A stretch of DNA of 64,000 nt from Lewinellaceae bacterium (GTDB taxonomy: Bacteria; Bacteroidota; Bacteroidia; Chitinophagales; Saprospiraceae): contig JADJYW010000008.1 in the NCBI GenBank assembly GCA_016719605.1, positions 310,001 through 374,000 of the forward strand, given 5' to 3'. The notes beneath the pieces are model-generated. The model saw only the letters and a list, made by a program, of their open reading frames with translations. It did not search any database and was not told the origin of the DNA. A program made the translations under genes and the position numbers. Positions within the stretch are counted from its first letter, which is position 1, and every line of letters begins with the position of its first letter. Of the stretch, positions 36,501 through 44,060 are shown piece after piece.

Positions 36501-37014
36501 ACACATTGCACAAGTTGGCGCCATTGATGAGCAATACGTTTGCTAATGTGCTTGTTGCGAAGGCGCCGCCTATCTGAAAAATGAAAATAGCATCCGGATC
36601 ACCTTGTGCATCCAGGGTTAAATTGCCGTTCAGCGTGGAGGCTTCGCCTACGCAGTATGTATTGGGAGCCAGTATCTGGCCATTTCCAAGCGTAGATCCG
36701 ATAGTGGAGCCGCAAGTACGACCGGCAAGGTCGGCATAAGCGTCATCTACATCAATTTTTGCCTGAACCGTAACCGGATCTGCCACATGAATACTGCCAA
36801 CCAATGTCCCGGGAGGAAATGCAAGAAATGCGCCGACATTGGTACCGACATCACCGATAACAACAGTTGCTGCTCCAACATTTTCAAATTGTCCAGCGGC
36901 GGTAAAAAGTGCAAAATTGTTGCTGGTACCCAAATCAGGGGCCTGTCCAAAAATTAACATTGGGATTAAAAAGAGTACAATAGTTGGTAAAACAAGAGAG
37001 AGTTGATGTTTCAT
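33547..37014 (-). CDS. secreted ice-binding-domain adhesin with HYR-type repeats and T9SS sorting domain
   Basis: 1155 residues, ATG at 37014, signal peptide to IFGQ (~24). Residues ~25-230 are a DUF3494 ice-binding-type domain: LGTSNNFALFTAAGQFENVG, VVIGDVGTNVGAF, TYCVGEASTLNGNLTLDAQG, IFIFQIGGAFATSTLANVLL and SLFVGTIIANGAINLHTGST. Then about 850 residues of Cys-rich repeats: four of ~85 residues opening with FTNCPxGPxxLGC, then HYR-like ones with VTVQC/ATDNC. The C-terminus is a type IX secretion type A domain (LLRPNPTSDKVQIDL, DGVYQVVLQSGGKQYVKSLV). Exported to the surface or medium; ice or surface adhesion is inferred. Confidence 0.87.
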   Translation of the reverse strand: MKHQLSLVLPTIVLFLIPMLIFGQAPDLGTSNNFALFTAAGQFENVGAATVVIGDVGTNVGAFLAFPPGTLVGSIHVADPVTVQAKIDVDDAYADLAGRTCGSTIGSTLGNGQILAPNTYCVGEASTLNGNLTLDAQGDPDAIFIFQIGGAFATSTLANVLLINGANLCNVYWQIDGAFTLGGGSLFVGTIIANGAINLHTGSTLNGRALSTAGAISTSDNFVTMSLCQPPIIICAGEVLVSCDNLVPAPDITSVSVTATCPGNYTVTFLSDVSTNEICPNQYTLTRTYLVTDACGETATCEQTILVDDQILPIFTNCPVAPIALGCNPPPNTAQAIAAAGPATDNCGVPVLSAIGGLITGGGCVQSQTWTVTATDACNNMASCLVTFTWNSDAQNPTFTNCPAGPINLGCNPVLPTTASAIAAAGAATDDCGAPAISAVGGIITGECVQSQTWTVTATDVCNNTATCLVSFTWSLDTQDPVFTNCPTGPTILGCTPNPPTVANAITAAGPATDNCGTPVVSASGGVITGGCVQSQIWTVTATDICNNTATCLVTFTWSNSDAAPPAFINCPTGPINLGCDPALLPTAASAILAAGPATDDCGDPVISAVGGIITGGCVKSQIWTVTATDICNSAATCVITFTWTSDTQPMIVDIPDYTLPGCTNPAWPTALTTIWTDNCGGGGNVVAVAGPITTNGCSQSRVYTFTVVGVCGAPDVETTIVTRTYDVTKPIFTSIPPNVTVQCDAVPPLSVAPIATDNCDPSVTFTLLETRVNGACPDTYTLTRRWTAIDDCGNTRTASQRITVRDTQKPVFTSVPGNVTIQCTDPIPVLVLPTATDNCDASVTVTLLGQWIMNTTCPGNYQIMRSWSAVDNCGNSTVAAQIIQVQDKQAPTFTNVPPSVTLECNQSVPPLSNSTATDNCGGYVQVTYLGQVRTNGSCLYNFTLTRTWRAQDLCGNSTIAIQVITVQDSQPPVFVNPPADITAECECYCVPFPIALAIDNCGPATVAYQGEVQSPGDCSTGFTLTRTWIASDLCGQTSIHTQVIYLCDVLPLMPPASEERENAVANEPPREFLLRPNPTSDKVQIDLSLFNGEAVQIVIFNEIGALVWDQQLKPVQEGFLEINLRQHASLKDGVYQVVLQSGGKQYVKSLVLMH

Positions 37015-37056
37015 GATTGAAAATTTAAAAATTGATGATAAAAAAGGTTACATCAT

Positions 37057-37644
37057 CTAGTTAACAGCGATATTCATATGTGCTTGGGATGTGCGGAGCG
37101 TATGTTTGTAATGCACGGTTACTTTTCCCAAAAGGGTTGGATCATCTACATGTAGATTTTCACCCATAATGAATATATAGTCTCCGGACATTGTGAATAC
37201 AGGTTGGTTTGTATACACCCCATAGGTATATGGGTCTGCCTGTAGTGATCTTGTGTCAATTTTTAGTGTCTGAATATTTTCAAAACAGGCACTTCCTACA
37301 AATGGTGTCAAGCTGCCTACAGAAGACTCTGCTGGATAAACAAGATAAAAGAAGTGTCCTTGGGGATCAATAACGCCCAGGAAAGGGGCATTTGGTGGTT
37401 TGAAATGCAATACGAGTGTTTCATTTTTGTATAAATTTGTATTGCAGGCCCACATTTTGGGAAGAATTAGCCGGAAAGGAATTTCTGTCGTTACAGAAGC
37501 GTAATTAGTTTTGATAGATACAGGTGCAGGCTGAAGATGCAGACTCTGGGCTGCGGTAATAAAAATAAAAAATATTGAAATACAAATACTTATATTAAAT
37601 CGGTTTGTATCTGGAATAGCCCTTTGCTTCGCGACATTCGGCAT
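37057..37644 (-). CDS. secreted protein of unknown function
   Basis: 195 residues, ATG at 37644. A hydrophobic signal segment lies at ~18-33 (ISICISIFFIFITAAQS). The rest reads like a beta-rich domain (TEIPFRLILPKMWACNTNLY, FYLVYPAESSVGSL, SGDYIFIMGENLHVDDPTLL). No family recognised. Ten bases after the stop of the small basic gene, and upstream of the ice-binding gene on the same strand, so it may be in the same transcript. Confidence 0.6.
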   Translation of the reverse strand: MPNVAKQRAIPDTNRFNISICISIFFIFITAAQSLHLQPAPVSIKTNYASVTTEIPFRLILPKMWACNTNLYKNETLVLHFKPPNAPFLGVIDPQGHFFYLVYPAESSVGSLTPFVGSACFENIQTLKIDTRSLQADPYTYGVYTNQPVFTMSGDYIFIMGENLHVDDPTLLGKVTVHYKHTLRTSQAHMNIAVN

Positions 37645-37653
37645 AAGTTATCT

Positions 37654-37833
37654 TCAAGACTTGTTGCTTCCGCCAGATTTGGTGTCGGTTTTTGGTATAA
37701 ATGCTTCAAGGGTATTCTGTTTTAATTGTCCACCCTTGCTTTCGGATTTGTATGCTGACAAATTTTTTCCTTTACCGGAGGACTTGTCTGCCGGGGCTTT
37801 TTTGTGGTTTTTAGTTCCTTTATCCTTGCTCAT
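37654..37833 (-). CDS. small Lys/Ser-rich protein
   Basis: 59 residues from the ATG at 37833: MSKDKGTKNHKKAPADKSSG, then LSAYKSESKGGQLKQNTLEA and FIPKTDTKSGGSNKS. Highly charged, no membrane segment. Short basic proteins of this kind occur beside stress genes in Bacteroidota, but I cannot assign a function. Confidence 0.6.
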   Translation of the reverse strand: MSKDKGTKNHKKAPADKSSGKGKNLSAYKSESKGGQLKQNTLEAFIPKTDTKSGGSNKS

Positions 37834-37873
37834 TTATTTCGTATTAAATATTATATTATGAAAAAATAACTAA

Positions 37874-38218
37874 CTAAACAGATTCATAGCCGCTTTTTAT
37901 CACCGTCTGTATCATTTTGAAGCGTCCATTAGGCCTTACAAAATTTGATGTATGCGCAGGTATTACGATTGATTCCCCTGTGCACATAATGTGCGATTCT
38001 CCGCTAATCACAATTTCCGCTTTTCCTTCAATTATTTGGACGAAGGTGTCGTAAGGCGTGGTTTTTTCCGTCAAACCTTCTCCAGTGTCAAATGACATTA
38101 CACAAATATTGCCTGTAGATTTTTTTAGAATTGTTTTTATGACTACAGCATTAGGTAGATATTCAATGATTTCTACGGTGATGTGTACTATTGATTTTCC
38201 AACCTCCCCGTTGTCCAT
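37874..38218 (-). CDS. cupin-fold protein
   Basis: 114 residues, ATG at 38218. Small single-cupin: SFDTGEGLTEKTTPYDTFVQ, IIEGKAEIVISGESHIMCTG, ESIVIPAHTSNFVRPNG. The two cupin motifs are present, but the usual His pair of motif 1 is replaced (TTPYDTF), so metal binding is uncertain. Probably a small-molecule sensor or stress protein. Confidence 0.72.
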   Translation of the reverse strand: MDNGEVGKSIVHITVEIIEYLPNAVVIKTILKKSTGNICVMSFDTGEGLTEKTTPYDTFVQIIEGKAEIVISGESHIMCTGESIVIPAHTSNFVRPNGRFKMIQTVIKSGYESV

Positions 38219-38260
38219 GATAAGGCTTATTTGTTTAAGACGGTCATAAATTGGGTAAAA

Positions 38261-38294
38261 CTCAAGAAGGAAGCATAATGCCGCCTTCTTGAAT
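38261..38294 (-). terminator. hairpin after the sll1863-like gene
   Basis: TCAAGAAGG/CCTTCTTGA stem, 11 bases downstream of the stop at 38306 on the minus strand. The T run after it is short. Confidence 0.5.
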
Positions 38295-38305
38295 TATCTC
38301 ATGAA

Positions 38306-38773
38306 TTACTTCTTGTTGTTGACCGTCAGATCGGTAAATGCCTGTCCAAGCCCCTCCAAATCGTGGTTAAACTCACGCTTGAAAGATTCCCAGTCGCTTT
38401 GTCCTTTGTCATAAGCACTCAACCTTGCTTTGAGGTTCTGGTTGCGCTGTTCCAAAGCATCCACATTTTTTGAATAGAGTGCATCAAGGGTTTTTCCCGA
38501 AGTTTTCATTTTAGCCTTCAGTTCGGCGATCCGAATTTCGTTTTCCTGGATTTTCACATTAGTTTCGAGCTTGAATACTCTCCACTCTTCTGCATACGCT
38601 GCCTGTTGCGCTTCGGCATTGGCATCATTTTGTGCATCTTTCAAATCCTGCCTGGCATCCTGCACATCTGATTTGGCATTATCCACTTTTTGACCCGAAG
38701 TTTCGCAGCTGGTAAGACCTGCTCCAGCCATAAGCATCATGGTCACGGCGATTACAAAAGTTATGTTTTTCAT
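38306..38773 (-). CDS. coiled-coil lipoprotein, sll1863-type stress protein
   Basis: 155 residues, ATG at 38773. Lipoprotein signal AGAGLTSCETSG (Cys ~23), then a continuous amphipathic helix region rich in Asp, Gln, Ala and Lys (VDNAKSDVQDARQDLKDAQN, VKIQENEIRIAELKAKMK), ending EFNHDLEGLGQAFTDLTV. This resembles the sll1863 stress-response family. Envelope-anchored coiled coil. Neighbours CsbD and Thivi_2564-type genes strengthen a general stress role. Confidence 0.68.
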   Translation of the reverse strand: MKNITFVIAVTMMLMAGAGLTSCETSGQKVDNAKSDVQDARQDLKDAQNDANAEAQQAAYAEEWRVFKLETNVKIQENEIRIAELKAKMKTSGKTLDALYSKNVDALEQRNQNLKARLSAYDKGQSDWESFKREFNHDLEGLGQAFTDLTVNNKK

Positions 38774-38816
38774 TTCCTGTGATATTGATATATAAGTAAG
38801 TATTGATTTTGAATTT

Positions 38817-38851
38817 TAAAAAATCGGGATGGCGGTTTTGCCACCCCGATA
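38817..38851 (-). terminator. terminator of the CsbD-like gene
   Basis: On the minus strand TCGGGGTGGC-AAAACC-GCCATCCCGA followed by T6, 14 bases after the CsbD stop. Confidence 0.8.
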
Positions 38852-38864
38852 CCTGTACCTGACT

Positions 38865-39050
38865 CTACAACCCGGCCATTATTTCATGAAATTCTTCTTT
38901 GGTTTTTCCAAGTTTGACTTGAATCTTTCCAAGCATTTCATCTTTTTTCCCTTCTTCAAACAGTAGATCATTGTCTGTCAAGACTGCAAATTTCTGTTTG
39001 AGCTTACCTTTTTGCTCGTTCCAGTTTCCTTTTAATTCTGTAGTGTTCAT
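38865..39050 (-). CDS. CsbD-family stress protein
   Basis: 61 residues, ATG at 39050: MNTTELKGNWNEQKGKLKQK, FAVLTDNDLLFEEGKKDEML, GKIQVKLGKTKEEFHEIMAG. The N-terminal GNWNEQKGKLKQKF and central LTDNDL...GK are the CsbD signature. Small acidic general-stress protein of unknown mechanism. Single-gene unit with its own terminator and a conserved upstream element at 39131. Confidence 0.88.
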   Translation of the reverse strand: MNTTELKGNWNEQKGKLKQKFAVLTDNDLLFEEGKKDEMLGKIQVKLGKTKEEFHEIMAGL

Positions 39051-39130
39051 ATTTTATTTATTTAAATGATAATAAATTTGTAATACAAAGATGATGGAAA
39101 TCTGATTTGAATATGTTACACAATTAATTG

Positions 39131-39160
39131 AATAAATTACATGATTCACATATTATAATA
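39131..39160 (-). promoter_or_regulatory. conserved upstream element, copy A (CsbD promoter)
   Basis: Contains AATAAATTACATGATTCACA then TATTATAAT. The same blocks lie at 40813-40850 before the beta-barrel gene, at a matching distance from the start codon (about 80 against 70 bases). A -7-like CATCTTTG (minus) at 39086-39093 lies between it and the ATG. Probably an activator site. Confidence 0.5.
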
Positions 39161-39194
39161 GCAATAGTCAGAGAGAATCGATTAGTTTATTGAT

Positions 39195-39224
39195 AAAAAA
39201 GGCTGCCTGAGTTTTCAGGCAGCC
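39195..39224 (-). terminator. terminator on the minus strand
   Basis: On the minus strand GGCTGCCTGA-AAACT-CAGGCAGCC followed by T6. It lies 140 bases after the stop at 39363. The remaining gap (39225-39362) shows nothing else. Confidence 0.75.
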
Positions 39225-39362
39225 CATCTTTTGGGAGTATAATCCGGCAATATAAAAAATCAATTTAATTATAACATATATCTCGTAAATAGAGGTATAG
39301 TATGCAAACACTTATTTGATCAATTACAAATCAGACAAGATTAGGATGTTATTTGATTAATA

Positions 39363-39683
39363 TCAGAGCAAAAGAATCAAAAGGAGAACAATGATTATTA
39401 TGGCTCCAACAGAGAGATAAACTCCACCATTATTTGCAGCAAGGGTCTTTTTTATTGACCGCGTCTCTTTTCTTAATTTCTTTTTTTCCGATGAATTCAG
39501 GCCCGATTTATCCATCGCGTTTATTTCGGATAATCGGAGAAGTAATACTTCGGATTCTACTGATTCAACAGGATTTTTCAGTATTACCGATATGGTGTCA
39601 GATTTTGTTGTGGCATTCATTTCGATTGGAGCGAATCCAGATAGCATTAAAACTGTTACCGCACTGAGAGTCAATTTTTTCAT
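39363..39683 (-). CDS. small exported protein with C-terminal membrane helix
   Basis: 106 residues, ATG at 39683. Signal-like start (KLTLSAVTVLMLSGFAPIEM), charged middle (SEKKKLRKETRSIKKTLA) and a C-terminal hydrophobic segment GVYLSVGAIIIIVLLLILLL. No named family. The layout is frequent next to CsbD and Thivi_2564-type genes in Bacteroidota. Confidence 0.6.
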   Translation of the reverse strand: MKKLTLSAVTVLMLSGFAPIEMNATTKSDTISVILKNPVESVESEVLLLRLSEINAMDKSGLNSSEKKKLRKETRSIKKTLAANNGGVYLSVGAIIIIVLLLILLL

Positions 39684-39739
39684 TTTCTGTATTTTTAATT
39701 TTTTTTAAAAATGAATCTGCAAATAATATCAAAATATAA

Positions 39740-39925
39740 TTAAATTCGAATACTACTCAAAGAATCCATAAGTCCAAGTGCGCGTAATAACCAGATTATG
39801 ACTATTACTACTGTGACAATATTCAGGATATTTTTAATTTTTCGATCCATTGGGATGTAAGTATTAATTAACCAAAGAATCACACCAACTACAATTAATA
39901 CGAGTAATAAATCAATTAAAGGCAT
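39740..39925 (-). CDS. Thivi_2564-type small membrane protein
   Basis: 61 residues, ATG at 39925: MPLIDLLLVLIVVGVILWLI, NTYIPMDRKIKNILNIVTVV, IVIIWLLRALGL. Two helices joined by NTYIPMD(R/G)KIK, which is the family signature as I know it. Function unknown. Confidence 0.78.
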   Translation of the reverse strand: MPLIDLLLVLIVVGVILWLINTYIPMDRKIKNILNIVTVVIVIIWLLRALGLMDSLSSIRI

Positions 39926-40063
39926 AGGTTTTATTTTTATAAATTATTTTTTATAGGCACTAAGTATACACAGTGATTGAACAAACAAAGCACCTGTATA
40001 TTCCAGGATGATTTTAAATAACCTCGACATATATTAACCAGACTACTTGTTGTTTAATCGTTA

Positions 40064-40742
40064 CTAAAAGACGAAAGACAATCCAATATAGGCTGCATCT
40101 ACTTTTACATGTGACTTCTCCAGAACATAAAATGAGTTTGTTTGAATCGTGCTGTTATTGTCGCTAATGTCAAAAACACCGACAACACCGCGATAACCGA
40201 TACCCAGACGAATGTTTCGCGCCGGATTCAGACCGAAATCAAGGCCTGCTCCATAAGCAAATCCAAGATCACCCTTCTTTATCGATAGTACTCCCTGGCT
40301 GCCGGTGCCGTCATCTCCGGTTGTAAAAAGATCACTACCTACACTTATTCCGATCTGAGGCCCGGCAACAACATTCAAGTTTACGGCTCTTGACTTCCCG
40401 GTATTGAGCGTAATCAACAACGGGATGTTGATATACTTGAGTTTGACCTCCCGCTCAATCTGCAGTTCCTGGTATTTTTGTGAGTACGAACTGTATATCA
40501 TCTCCCCTTGGATTCCGATATACTCAGAAAAGCTATATCCCATAAAAGCACCAAACCCCAAACCAAAAGTCCCTTCACCTTTTATTGTACCACCTGTTGA
40601 AGTCTTAATATCAAATTTTGAGAAGGTTGGCATGAATCGCAGTCCAACCTGACCACTCTGTGCATTCAAGTTTATTGTAATTATTGAAAAAAACAGAACA
40701 TTTGAAGCCAATTTAATAATTCTGATTCGAAATTTTTTCATA
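40064..40742 (-). CDS. outer-membrane beta-barrel protein (PorT-like)
   Basis: 225 residues from the ATG at 40742 (MKKFRIRIIKLASNVLFFSI); an upstream start at 40837 is rejected. Signal peptide to NLNAQ (~30). Repeated alternating strands follow with aromatic ends: VGLRFMPTFSKFDI, FGAFMGYSFSEYIGIQGEMI, YINIPLLITLNTGKSRAVNL, VVAGPQIGISVGSD, LGFAYGAGLDFGLNPARNIR and YIGLSFVF at the C-terminus. The small OMP_b-brl_2 layout is typical of Bacteroidota. Role unknown; its promoter shares an element with CsbD. Confidence 0.82.
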
Positions 40743-40812
40743 GTATTTTTATTTAGGATGAACTGAAGCACAAAGGTCTTGATGCTCTTGTCTAAAAAAT
40801 TATATAAATAAT

Positions 40813-40850
40813 TAAATAAATTACACAATTCACACATTGATATTATAATG
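40813..40850 (-). promoter_or_regulatory. conserved upstream element, copy B (beta-barrel promoter)
   Basis: Contains AATAAATTACACAATTCACA, six extra bases, then TATTATAAT, matching 39131-39160. It lies 34 bases before a -7-like GACCTTTG (minus, 40772-40779). Confidence 0.5.
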
Positions 40851-40858
40851 TGTGAATT
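40827..40858. repeat. perfect 12-base palindrome in the beta-barrel promoter
   Basis: AATTCACACATT-8-AATGTGTGAATT. It overlaps the conserved element; a dimeric regulator could bind it. Confidence 0.55.
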
Positions 40859-41141
40859 ATATAAATAATAAATATAATCATGTAACGAATCATAAATCTA
40901 TATTACTGTAAATTTACATTTCCTGTTGTTGTGATAAATAATGTATGAAAAATCAATAAATTTATATCGAATTAAGGTAAAATTGATGTCTCTTTCCTAA
41001 ATTAAATCCTCAAATTTTGAATCGAAACATATATATAAATTATTTTGAAGAGTTACAGATATTTTACGGCAACTAAAACTTCATATTATATAGAGCAGTA
41101 AATTTTCTAAAAACAACCATTAGAGAGTTTTTCATTTAGGC
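40859..41141. other. AT-rich gap with no gene seen
   Basis: About 280 bases, very AT-rich, no open frame of note and no tRNA-like fold. Confidence 0.5.
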
Positions 41142-41142
41142 T

Positions 41143-41172
41143 GGCCATCCCACAAGCGGGATGGCTTTTTTT
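41143..41172 (+). terminator. orphan plus-strand terminator
   Basis: GCCATCCC-ACAAG-CGGGATGGC followed by T7. No plus-strand gene lies upstream within the island, so it may end a small RNA or be a leftover of an earlier arrangement. Confidence 0.65.
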
Positions 41173-41233
41173 GTGCCTGTTCACACACCCGGACTACATT
41201 TCAGTGGAATATGCAGGCGCACCCACCGCTCAT

Positions 41234-41353
41234 TTATACCTCGCGCCGCCAGGTTTTGTGCATTCATTTGACGGCGTTTACTCAAATTTGAAAGTTTAGT
41301 AAACGTATCTCAGGTTTAACCCATGCACAAAAATTTGGCGGCACGAGGTATAA
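41234..41353. repeat. long nested inverted repeat upstream of nuoN
   Basis: Left arm 41234-41263 (TTATACCTCG, GCCGCCA, TTTTGTGCAT) pairs with right arm 41323-41353 (ATGCACAAAA, TGGCGGC, CGAGGTATAA) with few mismatches. Inside, GTTTACT pairs with AGTAAAC. It is not coding; it could be a small insertion element (MITE-like) or a structured RNA. Confidence 0.7.
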
Positions 41354-41360
41354 TACTTGA

Positions 41361-41391
41361 TTGGCCGATTAAAAAGACAAGCGTACTTTTG
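41361..41391 (+). promoter_or_regulatory. promoter of nuoN
   Basis: TTG (41361-41363), 20-base spacer, TACTTTTG (41384-41391): a near-ideal Bacteroidota promoter about 95 bases before the nuoN ATG. It is needed because the island cuts nuoN off from the operon. Confidence 0.72.
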
Positions 41392-41486
41392 CAAATTATT
41401 TTGCTCTTCGGAAGAATTCTTTTGAATTGCGAACTCAACCTTTTTTCCTTTGTTTTTCCGACTTTCACTGGTACTTGCAGTAAAAT

Positions 41487-42873
41487 ATGCCAACCCTTCT
41501 CATACTTTTCCTCACGGCCGTTGCCGTTCTTTTTGCCGGTCTTGCCAAAAAGCGCGACCTCATCCAGTGGCTTCGCAAGATTGGTCTGACACTGGCCCTC
41601 GGCGCTACAGGCTGGAGCCTGTACTATGGCGCACCTTTCGGCGATCAGTACGCGTCCATGTTCCAGTTCGACACGTTCGCGCTGGTATTCACCGCCTCGG
41701 CACTGCTGAGTACCCTGCTGTTGTTCGGCTTCACCCGCTGGGGCTTTCGCGAACTAACCGATACCCTCGGCGATCACTATGCCCTCATTCTGTTCAGTTT
41801 GTGTGGGGCGCTGTGCATGTTTTCGTTCACCAATATGGTCATGCTGTTTCTCGGCATCGAGATTCTCAGCATTCCGCTGTATGTGCTGGCGGGCAGCCGC
41901 CGCGACGACCTGCGTTCCAATGAGGCTGCGCTCAAAGTATTTCCTCATGGGCGCGTTCGCTACCGGTTTTCTACTGTTCGGCATTGCATTGGTATATGGC
42001 GCCACAGCGAGTTTCGACCTCAATCAGATTCACGCGGTCATAGTGGCCAACGGCCACTCGCCGCAAATGCTGAGTGTGGGTATTTTACTCGTACTCATCG
42101 GGCTGAGTTTTAAAGTATCCGTCGTGCCATTCCATTTTTGGGCGCCTGATGTATATTCCGGCAGCCCAACTATCGTCACGACTTTCATGGCTACCGTGGT
42201 GAAAACAGCAGGTTTCGCAGCATTTTACCGCCTTTTCGGAACAGCCTTTATCGGTGCAGGCGAATTTTGGACCACTGCCGTGGCCATGGTGGCCGCCCTC
42301 ACCATGACACTGGCCAACACCACCGCCCTGTTTCAGTCGAACTTCAAACGCATGATGGCCTACTCGTCCATCGCGCATGCCGGCTACCTCATGCTGGCCA
42401 TTTTGGTGGCCGGGCAGCCAGGCGCGGCGGGGGCTATTTTGTTCTACTCCCTGACATACTCGGTGGCCACTATTTGCGCCTTTGCGTGTTTTTTACTGGT
42501 ATCCGAGCAAAACCAGGACGAAACTTTCCGCGCGTTTAACGGGCTGAGCAAGAAGCAGCCGCTGGTTGCTGCAGCCATGGCGGTGTCGGTACTTTCGTTG
42601 GCGGGCATACCGCCAATGGCAGGTTTTTTCGGTAAATACTTTCTGTTCACGGCGGCTTTTGAGCAGTACCCCTGGCTGATTGTGCTGGCGGTAATCAATT
42701 CGGCTGTTTCAATTTTCTACTACTTCAAGGTCATCATCGCGATGTACTTTTCGAGCGAAGAAAATGCCTACGAGGTGCATATTCCCTGGGGCTTCCGGGT
42801 GGCAATAGCGGCAAGTTTGGTACTCATCGCGCTGCTGACAATGATGCCGGGAGCGGTGTACGGGCTGATTTAG
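41487..42873 (+). CDS. nuoN: NADH-quinone oxidoreductase subunit N (one frameshift)
   Basis: Antiporter-like subunit. ATG at 41487: MPTLLILFLTAVAVLFAGLA, NMVMLFLGIEILSIPLYVLA (helix-5 Glu), SNEAALK. A one-base shift near 41940 leads to YFLMGAFATGFLLFGIALVY, GLSFKVSVVPFHFWAPDVYS, FKRMMAYSSIAHAGYLMLAI and SLAGIPPMAGFFGKYFLFTA. About 462 residues, normal. Displaced 8.8 kb from nuoM and driven by its own promoter. Confidence 0.94.
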
Positions 42874-42928
42874 AGTAGTTTTAGCACAGAGAAAACGGAG
42901 GCTTTTGCACAGAAAACCACAGCATTTA

Positions 42929-42959
42929 CCAACCAGAAACCCTCCAACCAGAAACCCTC
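42929..42959 (+). repeat. inverted-array repeat, half-copy 5
   Basis: Two complementary-sense units only (AACCAGAAACCCTCC, AACCAGAAACCCTC), ending seven bases before the aldolase ATG. No forward arm. Confidence 0.75.
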
Positions 42960-42965
42960 ATCGGC

Positions 42966-43985
42966 ATGATCAACCTCCTCTCCGACACCGTCACCAAACC
43001 TACATCGGGCATGCTTCAGGCGATGTTCGCAGCCGAAGTGGGTGACGATGTGTTCCGCGAAGACCCGACCGTGAACGCCCTGGAGGCAAAATGCGCCGAC
43101 TTGTTCGGCCACGAGGCCGGTCTGTTTTGTCCCAGCGGCACCATGACCAACCAGATAGCCCTCAAGGTGCACACCCGACCGCTGGACGAGGTGATCTGCG
43201 ACGAGATGAGCCATATTTACCAGTACGAAGTGGGTGGATACGCGTTCAACAGCGGCATCGGGGTCAACCTCATCCGCACCCCCAACGGTATTCTGAGTGC
43301 CGATCTGGTGGAAGCCGCTGTGCGCCCCCCGTACGATTGGTTGCCGAGAAGCACGCTTGTGGTCATCGAAAATACCTGCAACAAGGGCGGCGGCGGCGTG
43401 TATCCACTGGAGACCATCCGGGAAATCCGCGCCGTGTGCCGGAGCAAACGGCTCGCGCTGCACCTCGACGGCGCCCGTATTTTCAATGCCCTCGTGGCAA
43501 AAGGCGGCACGCCCGCCGACATTGGCGCTGCCGTGGACAGCATCAGCATCTGCCTGTCCAAGGGGCTTGGCGCACCGGTTGGTTCTGTTTTGGCAGGTAG
43601 CAGGGACTTCATTGCCGAAGCCCGGCGTGTGCGCAAAGCCATGGGCGGCGGCATGCGTCAGGCTGGATACCTGGCGGCGGCGGGAATCTATGCGCTGGAT
43701 CACCACGTTGAGCGTTTGCAGGAAGACCACGCACACGCGCGTCGCTTGGCCGACACCCTTGCAGCATTAGGGTATGTGCAAAATATCCGTCCGGTAGAGA
43801 CCAATATCGTCATCTTCGATCTGGCGGCACCTGCTACTCCTGCCGTTTTCCTGGAGTATTTGAACAAAAACGGCATGAAAGCCTCTGTCTTCGGGCCACA
43901 GACTATCCGGATGGTGACCCACCTCGACGTAACGGCCGATATGATTGAAAAAGCGGTGGCCATTTTGCGTAGTTATATGGTCTGA
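42966..43985 (+). CDS. ltaE: low-specificity L-threonine aldolase
   Basis: 339 residues, intact. PLP enzyme splitting threonine or allo-threonine to glycine and acetaldehyde. MINLLSDTVTKPTSGMLQAM, VGDDVFREDPTVNALEAKCA, FCPSGTMTNQIALKVHTRP, VVIENTCNKGGGGVYPLETI, LHLDGARIFNALVAKG (Asp binding the PLP ring) and SICLSKGLGAPVGSVLAGS with the Schiff-base Lys at ~199. All family landmarks and normal length. Probably unrelated to nuo; it follows nuoN by 92 bases. Confidence 0.94.
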   Translation: MINLLSDTVTKPTSGMLQAMFAAEVGDDVFREDPTVNALEAKCADLFGHEAGLFCPSGTMTNQIALKVHTRPLDEVICDEMSHIYQYEVGGYAFNSGIGVNLIRTPNGILSADLVEAAVRPPYDWLPRSTLVVIENTCNKGGGGVYPLETIREIRAVCRSKRLALHLDGARIFNALVAKGGTPADIGAAVDSISICLSKGLGAPVGSVLAGSRDFIAEARRVRKAMGGGMRQAGYLAAAGIYALDHHVERLQEDHAHARRLADTLAALGYVQNIRPVETNIVIFDLAAPATPAVFLEYLNKNGMKASVFGPQTIRMVTHLDVTADMIEKAVAILRSYMV

Positions 43986-44060
43986 AAAAAAATTTGCCAA
44001 TTTTGAATGGCCTTTTCTACCTTTACCCAAACTCTTTTTTACTCTAATAATCATGTACTT

